A stretch of DNA of 10,633 nt from Oxalobacteraceae bacterium UBA6018 (GTDB lineage: Bacteria > Pseudomonadota > Gammaproteobacteria > Burkholderiales > Burkholderiaceae_D). The notes beneath the pieces were generated by a model. That model worked only from the letters and a program-made list of their open reading frames with translations, did no database searches and was not told where the DNA came from. The number at the start of each line of letters is the position of its first letter. The first letter of the stretch is position 1. Shown here one piece after another: positions 6,974 through 10,633 of the stretch. The DNA lies in contig DIZW01000101.1 in assembly GCA_002428015.1 (NCBI GenBank), forward strand, positions 1 to 10,633, in the 5' to 3' direction. Both the position numbers and the translations under genes were made by a program.

Positions 6974-7705
6974 ATGCCCTCCATCGAAAGCACCGCCATG
7001 CTCACTCACCGCCCACTGCCCTACCCCGTCGTCGAACTGCGCCGCGACGCCATCGTCCCCGGCGGCCGGGCGCATTTCGCCCGCTATCTGGAAACCTGGT
7101 GCCTGGATGAGGCCGACGAGGGCGCATCGATCGCCCTGGGCCAGTTCTTCGAGCGCGACGATGCCGACCGCTTTGCCTGGCTGCGCGGCTACCGCGACAT
7201 CGACGCGCGCGCGCAGGCGCGCCAGGCCGGCGTGGCGCGTGCGCGCGAGGCGGTGCTCGAGCGCTACATCGTCGCCAGCGCGGCCCTTCTGCTGCGTCCG
7301 CTGCACGCCGACGCGGCGATCCCGGCGCTGGCGCCTGTCGATCCGCTGGCCGAGCCCGCCGGCGCCCAGGGCATCGCGGTGGCCCAGTTGCTGCCGGTGG
7401 CGCCGGGCCTGCGCCACGCCTGCACGGCGGCGGCCGACCCATGGTTCGCCAGCTATTGCGGCCACGGCGTGATCGAAGCCGGCATCCTCGCCACGCTGGA
7501 CGACGCCGGCGCCGCCGACACCGCCCACCTGGTCTGGCTGGGCATGCTGCGCGACGAGCACGCACTGGGCCAGTTGCGACCGCGCTTCGATGCCTGCGCC
7601 GCGGCCCTGGCCGCCGCCGGCCTGTTGGCGGGCCAGGCCGAGCTCGTGGTGCTGGCGCCGGCGCCGCGCTCGCGCCTGCGCTGGGGGCCGCGCACGCTTG
7701 CCTGA
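6974..7705 (+). CDS. NIPSNAP-like protein (dimeric alpha-beta barrel fold)
   Basis: This 243-residue protein carries a NIPSNAP-type ferredoxin-like domain at about 18-105: VVELRRDAIVPG, then the typical LGQFFERDDADRFAWLRGY (55-73), close to the LGQF...D.DRFVWLRGF pattern of the family. Bacterial members are small alpha-beta barrel proteins with poorly known roles, some related to monooxygenase-like enzymes. The second half (about 110-243) is alanine- and leucine-rich and may be a degenerate second barrel; it has no clear motif. No signal peptide or membrane segment is evident. The gene is divergent from the WYL regulator, a neighbour pairing that suggests control by it. Neither candidate start (ATG 6974 or ATG 6998) has a strong ribosome site; 6974 is used because it fits the symmetric spacing around the operator. 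Confidence 0.75.
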   Translation: MPSIESTAMLTHRPLPYPVVELRRDAIVPGGRAHFARYLETWCLDEADEGASIALGQFFERDDADRFAWLRGYRDIDARAQARQAGVARAREAVLERYIVASAALLLRPLHADAAIPALAPVDPLAEPAGAQGIAVAQLLPVAPGLRHACTAAADPWFASYCGHGVIEAGILATLDDAGAADTAHLVWLGMLRDEHALGQLRPRFDACAAALAAAGLLAGQAELVVLAPAPRSRLRWGPRTLA

Positions 7706-7739
7706 GCATTGCTAAACGGAATCGAATACACTAGCGTTT

Positions 7740-8144
7740 TTGGCATTGCGTTCGCGCAACGATCCTGTGCAGCCCCCCATTCCGCCTGCTATCCGGCGTT
7801 TCGTCCTGACCAGCATCGCCTCGGTTCCCCATCTGGAGGCCTTGCTGCTCTTGCGCGCGGCTGAATCCCAGGTGTGGACCGCGGCCCAGGTGGCCGGACG
7901 GCTGTATGTCGGCGAGGCGGCCGCGCTGGTGCTGCTGGACGACCTGTGCCACGCCGCCATGCTGCACTGTGCGGACGGCGTCTACGCCTACCACCCGGCC
8001 ACGCCGTCGTTGCGCGCCACCATCGACTCCCTGGCCGAGCTGTACGCGCGCCACCTGGTCGACATCACCCATCTGATTCATTCCCGCCTCGAGCGCCAGG
8101 CCCAGCATTTCGCCGACGCCTTCCGCTGGCGAAAGGAGACCTAA
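7740..8144 (+). CDS. Small winged-helix-like protein of unknown function
   Basis: This 134-residue soluble protein has the sequence PHLEALLLLRAAESQVWTAA, AQVAGRLYVGEAAALVLLDD and CADGVYAYHP at about 30-88. This helix-helix-helix-wing pattern is that of a MarR/winged-helix DNA-binding domain. A long helix follows (SLAELYARHLVDITHLIHSR) with a basic end (FRWRKET). I know similar proteins from Oxalobacteraceae next to DUF5985 genes, but no function. The start is uncertain: TTG 7740 and GTG 7767 are both in frame and neither has a good ribosome site. The stop overlaps the start of the next gene (TAATG), so it is the first gene of an operon with the two membrane proteins. Confidence 0.7.
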   Translation: MALRSRNDPVQPPIPPAIRRFVLTSIASVPHLEALLLLRAAESQVWTAAQVAGRLYVGEAAALVLLDDLCHAAMLHCADGVYAYHPATPSLRATIDSLAELYARHLVDITHLIHSRLERQAQHFADAFRWRKET

Positions 8145-8401
8145 TGGCCAACGCCATCTTCGCCTTGTGCACCCTGACCTCGCTGGCCTGCGCCTGGATG
8201 TTGCTGCGCGGTTTCCGGCGCACCGGACACCGCCTGCTGTTCTGGAGCGGCCTGTGTTTTTGCGCCATGACCGTCAACAATGTGCTGCTGCTGCTCGACA
8301 AGGCTGTGTTCGTGGACATTGATCTGCTGCCGGTGCGCCTGCTGGCGGCGCTGGTGGCGGTGTGCCTGTTGCTGTACGGCCTGATCGACGAGAAGGAGTG
8401 A
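8144..8401 (+). CDS. Small three-helix membrane protein, DUF5985 family (copy 1)
   Basis: The 85 residues form three predicted membrane helices: about 3-22 (IFALCTLTSLACAWMLLRGF), 28-52 (LLFWSGLCFCAMTVNNVLLL) and 61-81 (VRLLAALVAVCLLLYGLI). A basic loop RRTGHR lies after the first helix and an acidic end DEKE after the third. Function is unknown. The ATG overlaps the upstream stop by one base and has a strong GAAAGGAG ribosome site. It aligns with the next gene product over its whole length, so the two are paralogues that may work as a heterodimer. This is inferred, not shown. Confidence 0.78.
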   Translation: MANAIFALCTLTSLACAWMLLRGFRRTGHRLLFWSGLCFCAMTVNNVLLLLDKAVFVDIDLLPVRLLAALVAVCLLLYGLIDEKE

Positions 8402-8405
8402 GCCG

Positions 8406-8687
8406 ATGAACCAGTTACTGTCGGGCGCCATCAGCATGGGTTCGCTCGTGATCGCGCTGTTTTTCCTGCGCTTCTGGCGCACCACCCGCGACCGCTTTTT
8501 CCTCTACTTCGCCCTCTCGTTCGCCATCGAGGGCGTGCACCGCTTTGCCAGCGGCCTGGACCCGGCCTTGAGCGAAAGCACGCCCTTGCATTACCTGATC
8601 CGGCTGCTGTCCTACCTGCTGATCCTGTGGGCCATCGTCGAAAAGAACCTGCCGCGCAAGCCGCCCGGCGCCGACCGCCCGCGCTAG
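8406..8687 (+). CDS. Small three-helix membrane protein, DUF5985 family (copy 2)
   Basis: The 93 residues again show three hydrophobic helices (about 3-22, 31-52 and 61-78) with the basic loop RTTRDR after the first and IVEKN after the last, matching DUF5985. The pattern FLRFWRTTRDRFFLYFALSF aligns with LLRGFRRTGHRLLFWSGLCF of copy 1. It starts four bases after the copy 1 stop with AGAAGGAG upstream, so the two are translated together. The C-terminal tail is proline- and arginine-rich. Function is unknown; a sensor kinase gene follows downstream, which suggests but does not prove a role in signalling or envelope sensing. Confidence 0.8.
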   Translation: MNQLLSGAISMGSLVIALFFLRFWRTTRDRFFLYFALSFAIEGVHRFASGLDPALSESTPLHYLIRLLSYLLILWAIVEKNLPRKPPGADRPR

Positions 8688-8697
8688 CGCCGCGCAC

Positions 8698-8719
8698 GGC
8701 GCGCACGCGAGCGCGCGCC
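8698..8719 (+). terminator. GC-rich hairpin after the DUF5985 pair (weak terminator candidate)
   Basis: GGCGCGC (8698-8704) pairs with GCGCGCC (8713-8719) in a perfect 7-bp stem with an 8-base loop, 11 bases after the stop of the second membrane protein gene. No T tract follows, so intrinsic termination is doubtful. It may attenuate read-through into the kinase gene or only stabilise the operon mRNA. Confidence 0.25.
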
Positions 8720-8721
8720 GA

Positions 8722-8749
8722 TTGACTTTGTCGGGACTAGCCCCTACAT
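8722..8749 (+). promoter_or_regulatory. Candidate sigma70 promoter for the kinase gene
   Basis: TTGACT (8722-8727) and TACATT (8744-8749) are separated by 16 bases, matching five of six and four of six consensus bases. The pair lies in the 142-base gap before the kinase start, where local AT content rises. It would give the kinase its own transcript separate from the DUF5985 operon. Confidence 0.5.
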
Positions 8750-8785
8750 TGTCAGCCTTAAAATGTATTTTTGGAAAGGGTCGGC

Positions 8786-8842
8786 ATGGGCGACCAACGC
8801 GTTCTTGCGCAGGCCACCGCTGGCGCGGCATGGACCGGCTGA
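8786..8842 (+). CDS. Possible 18-residue leader peptide overlapping the kinase start
   Basis: An ATG at 8786 has a good GGAAAGGG ribosome site (8773-8780), but its frame ends at TGA 8840-8842 after 18 residues (MGDQRVLAQATAGAAWTG). It overlaps the kinase ATG at 8830 by 13 bases in another frame. The kinase ATG itself has no clear ribosome site, so ribosomes finishing this leader could restart on it (translational coupling). A sequencing or assembly frameshift is the alternative explanation. Confidence 0.3.
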   Translation: MGDQRVLAQATAGAAWTG

Positions 8843-10633
8843 CGCCGGCGCACCCGCTGCGCGTCCTGCTGGTGGACGACAGCGGGCGGGCCGATAGCCC
8901 GGTCGAACTCCTGCTCGCCGGACTCGGCCAGCCGCTCGAGCGGGTGCGCAGCGAAGTCGCGCTCGCGCACGCGCGCGCGGCGGACTTTGCCCTGATCCTG
9001 GTCGACGCCGGCCCCGCCCCCGCCGCCGCCGTGGACCTCATCGGCCGCATCCACGCCAACGCCCGTTCCAGCCACACCCCGCTGATCATGCTGGCCCGCC
9101 AGGACGGGCCCGCCCTGCGCCTGGACGATGCCTACGCCGCCGGCGCCGTCGACGTGCTCATGGCGCCGCTGTCGGAGACGGCGGTGCGCGCCAAGCTGCG
9201 CTTCTTCCTGGACGCCTACCGCAACGCCGCCGCGCGCCGGGAAGGCGACAACGCCCTGCGCGCCACCCGCGAGCGCCTGGACGCCACCCTGGCCGCGGCC
9301 GAACTGGCGACCTGGGAATGGGACTTGAAGACCAACCGGGTCCGCGCCGACCCGCTCCTGGCCCACCTGTTCAACTTGTCGCCGGAGGAAGCCGACAGCG
9401 CCCCGCCCGAGGCGTATCTGCGTTCCGTCCACCCCGACGACCTGGCCATGACCATGGAGCGGATCAACGCGGCCATCGACAGCGGCGCGCCCTACGACGT
9501 CGGCTACCGCGTGCGCGCCATCGACGGCGGCTGGCGCTCGCTGATCGCGCGCGGCCGGGTGCGGCGCGACGCCGCCGGCGCCCCGGCCAGCATGCCCGGC
9601 GTGGTCGTCGACGTCACGCGCCAGGCGCGCGCCGAGCAAAAACTGCACGCCAGCCAGGAGCGCTACCGCACCCTGTTCGACTCGGTCGACTGCGGCGTGT
9701 GCATCATCGAAATGCTGTACGACGGCGCCGGCCAGCCGGTCGACTACCGCTTCGTCGAGGTGAACGCGGCCTTCGAACGCCACACCGGCCTGGCCAACGC
9801 GACCGGCAAGACCATCCGTTCGCTGGTACCCGACCATGACGCCCACTGGTTCACGCTGTACGGCCAGGTCGCCGCCACCGGCGTGCCGGTGCGCCGCGTG
9901 GACCAGGCCAAGGCCATGCACCGCTGGTACGACGTTTACGCCACCCGCGTCGGCGGCCCCGGCAGCGCCGAGGTGGCGCTGCTGTTTACCGACATTAGCG
10001 AGCGGATCGCCGCCGAGGCCGAACTGCGCCGCCTGGCCGACGACCTGGCCAAGGCGGACCGCCGCAAGACCGAGTTCCTGGCCACCCTCGCGCACGAGCT
10101 GCGCAATCCGCTGGCGCCCCTGCGCAGCGGCCTGCAGGTGCTGCGCCTGGCCGAGAACCCGGCCGCCCGTGCCCGCGTGCAGGAGGTAATGGACCGCCAG
10201 CTCAACCACATGGTCGCGCTGGTGGACGACCTGCTCGACGTGGCCCGCATCACGCGCGGCAAGGTCGAGCTCAAGCCAGAATGGTTCGACCTGGGCCAAC
10301 TGGTGGCCAGCGCGGTCGAGGCGACCCAGCCGCTGATCGAGGCCGGACAGCACCAGCTGCGGGTGGACCTGCCGCGCGCGCCGGTGACGCTGTACGCCGA
10401 CCCTACCCGTATCCGCCAGGTGCTCAGCAACCTGCTCGGCAACGCGGCCAAGTACACCCCGCGCGGCGGGCGCATCGCCCTGGCGGTCCAGGTCGACGCG
10501 CACGAGGTGACCCTGGACGTGAGCGACAACGGGATCGGCATCGCCCCCGCGTCGCTGGACGAGGTGTTCGCCATGTTCACCCAGGTTGGGCACGAGCGCG
10601 ACGGCAGCCGCGGCGGCCTGGGCATCGGCCTGT
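8830..10633 (+). CDS. PAS-domain sensor histidine kinase with degenerate N-terminal receiver (partial, runs off the right end)
   Basis: 601 codons are visible, open to the edge. Residues 9-125 form a receiver-like domain (LRVLLVDDS; acidic pair D16/D17; D59 in LILVDAG at the phospho-acceptor position). The usual Thr and Lys are both alanine (A89 in IMLAR, A112 in LMAPL), at CheY-like spacing. Two PAS domains follow, about 150-273 (ATWEWDL, VHPDDL, GYRVRAIDGGWR) and 277-399 (RYRTLFDSVDCGV, VNAAFERHTG, FTDISERI). HisKA has its phospho-accepting H422 in AHELRNPLAPLRSGL. The HATPase region shows N538 (N box), D566NGIGIA and GLGIGL at the edge. No membrane segment is seen, so it is cytoplasmic. 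The partner regulator, or a fused C-terminal receiver, would lie beyond the window. ATG 8830 is the only sensible in-frame start, since upstream codons in this frame contain no ATG or GTG. Block 10081-10140 has 46/60 G/C, typical of the host. Confidence 0.9.
   Translation, partial: MDRLTPAHPLRVLLVDDSGRADSPVELLLAGLGQPLERVRSEVALAHARAADFALILVDAGPAPAAAVDLIGRIHANARSSHTPLIMLARQDGPALRLDDAYAAGAVDVLMAPLSETAVRAKLRFFLDAYRNAAARREGDNALRATRERLDATLAAAELATWEWDLKTNRVRADPLLAHLFNLSPEEADSAPPEAYLRSVHPDDLAMTMERINAAIDSGAPYDVGYRVRAIDGGWRSLIARGRVRRDAAGAPASMPGVVVDVTRQARAEQKLHASQERYRTLFDSVDCGVCIIEMLYDGAGQPVDYRFVEVNAAFERHTGLANATGKTIRSLVPDHDAHWFTLYGQVAATGVPVRRVDQAKAMHRWYDVYATRVGGPGSAEVALLFTDISERIAAEAELRRLADDLAKADRRKTEFLATLAHELRNPLAPLRSGLQVLRLAENPAARARVQEVMDRQLNHMVALVDDLLDVARITRGKVELKPEWFDLGQLVASAVEATQPLIEAGQHQLRVDLPRAPVTLYADPTRIRQVLSNLLGNAAKYTPRGGRIALAVQVDAHEVTLDVSDNGIGIAPASLDEVFAMFTQVGHERDGSRGGLGIGL

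Noticed and set aside
6950..7709. Two minus-strand open frames over the NIPSNAP-like gene
   Set aside because: Low-complexity arginine/alanine/glycine-rich products opposite a gene with NIPSNAP motifs.
7709..7732. TTGCTA and TACACT before the winged-helix gene as a promoter
   Set aside because: The spacer is only 12 bases, too short for a sigma70 promoter.
8758..10593. Very long minus-strand open frame of 611 codons opposite the kinase gene
   Set aside because: It is exactly antisense to a frame with clear receiver, PAS, HisKA and HATPase motifs. Its product is valine/glycine/histidine/arginine-rich without domains, the usual shadow in very GC-rich genes.
1..10633. Search for CRISPR arrays, tRNA or rRNA genes and complete insertion sequences
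   Set aside because: No regularly spaced repeats, no cloverleaf-like or rRNA sequence and no transposase frame were seen. The only repeat of note is the immunity gene duplication.

Overview
The window looks like a chromosomal segment of a high-GC betaproteobacterium. Oxalobacteraceae (Massilia, Duganella or Telluria type) is the best guess, based on VgrG style, the winged-helix / DUF5985 / PAS-kinase gene set and strong G/C third-position bias. This placement is inferred from recognised families, not from a database search.

Left part, minus strand (about 5765 down to 1): a type VI secretion (T6SS) cargo module read right to left. It holds a large VgrG spike with a C-terminal transthyretin-like extension (3096-5765), a 519-residue cargo effector with a hydrophobic segment and an unassigned C-terminal toxin region (1476-3035), a one-base-overlapping immunity gene (364-1476), and a truncated second immunity paralogue (62-286) whose homology stops abruptly near position 85. 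No PAAR, DUF4123 or DUF2169 adaptor and no T6SS structural gene is visible. Base composition falls sharply inside the effector gene: its N-terminal part looks like the host genome, while its C-terminal part and the immunity genes are AT-richer. This is typical of an exchanged toxin-immunity cassette.

Centre (5956-7705): a divergent pair made of a WYL-domain regulator (minus) and a NIPSNAP-like protein (plus). The 61 bp between their chosen starts carries a perfect 7+7 bp inverted repeat exactly in the middle, a good candidate operator for the regulator.

Right part, plus strand (7740 to the edge): a small winged-helix-like protein, two tightly spaced three-helix membrane proteins of DUF5985 type, and then, after a GC-rich hairpin and a sigma70-like promoter, a sensor histidine kinase with a degenerate N-terminal receiver, two PAS domains, HisKA and HATPase. 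The kinase runs off the right end. Its frame is open from 8830 to 10633. The first three genes look like one operon; the kinase probably has its own promoter and may use a short leader ORF for translation.

No stretch longer than 300 bases lacks a gene. I saw no tRNA, rRNA, CRISPR array or complete insertion sequence.
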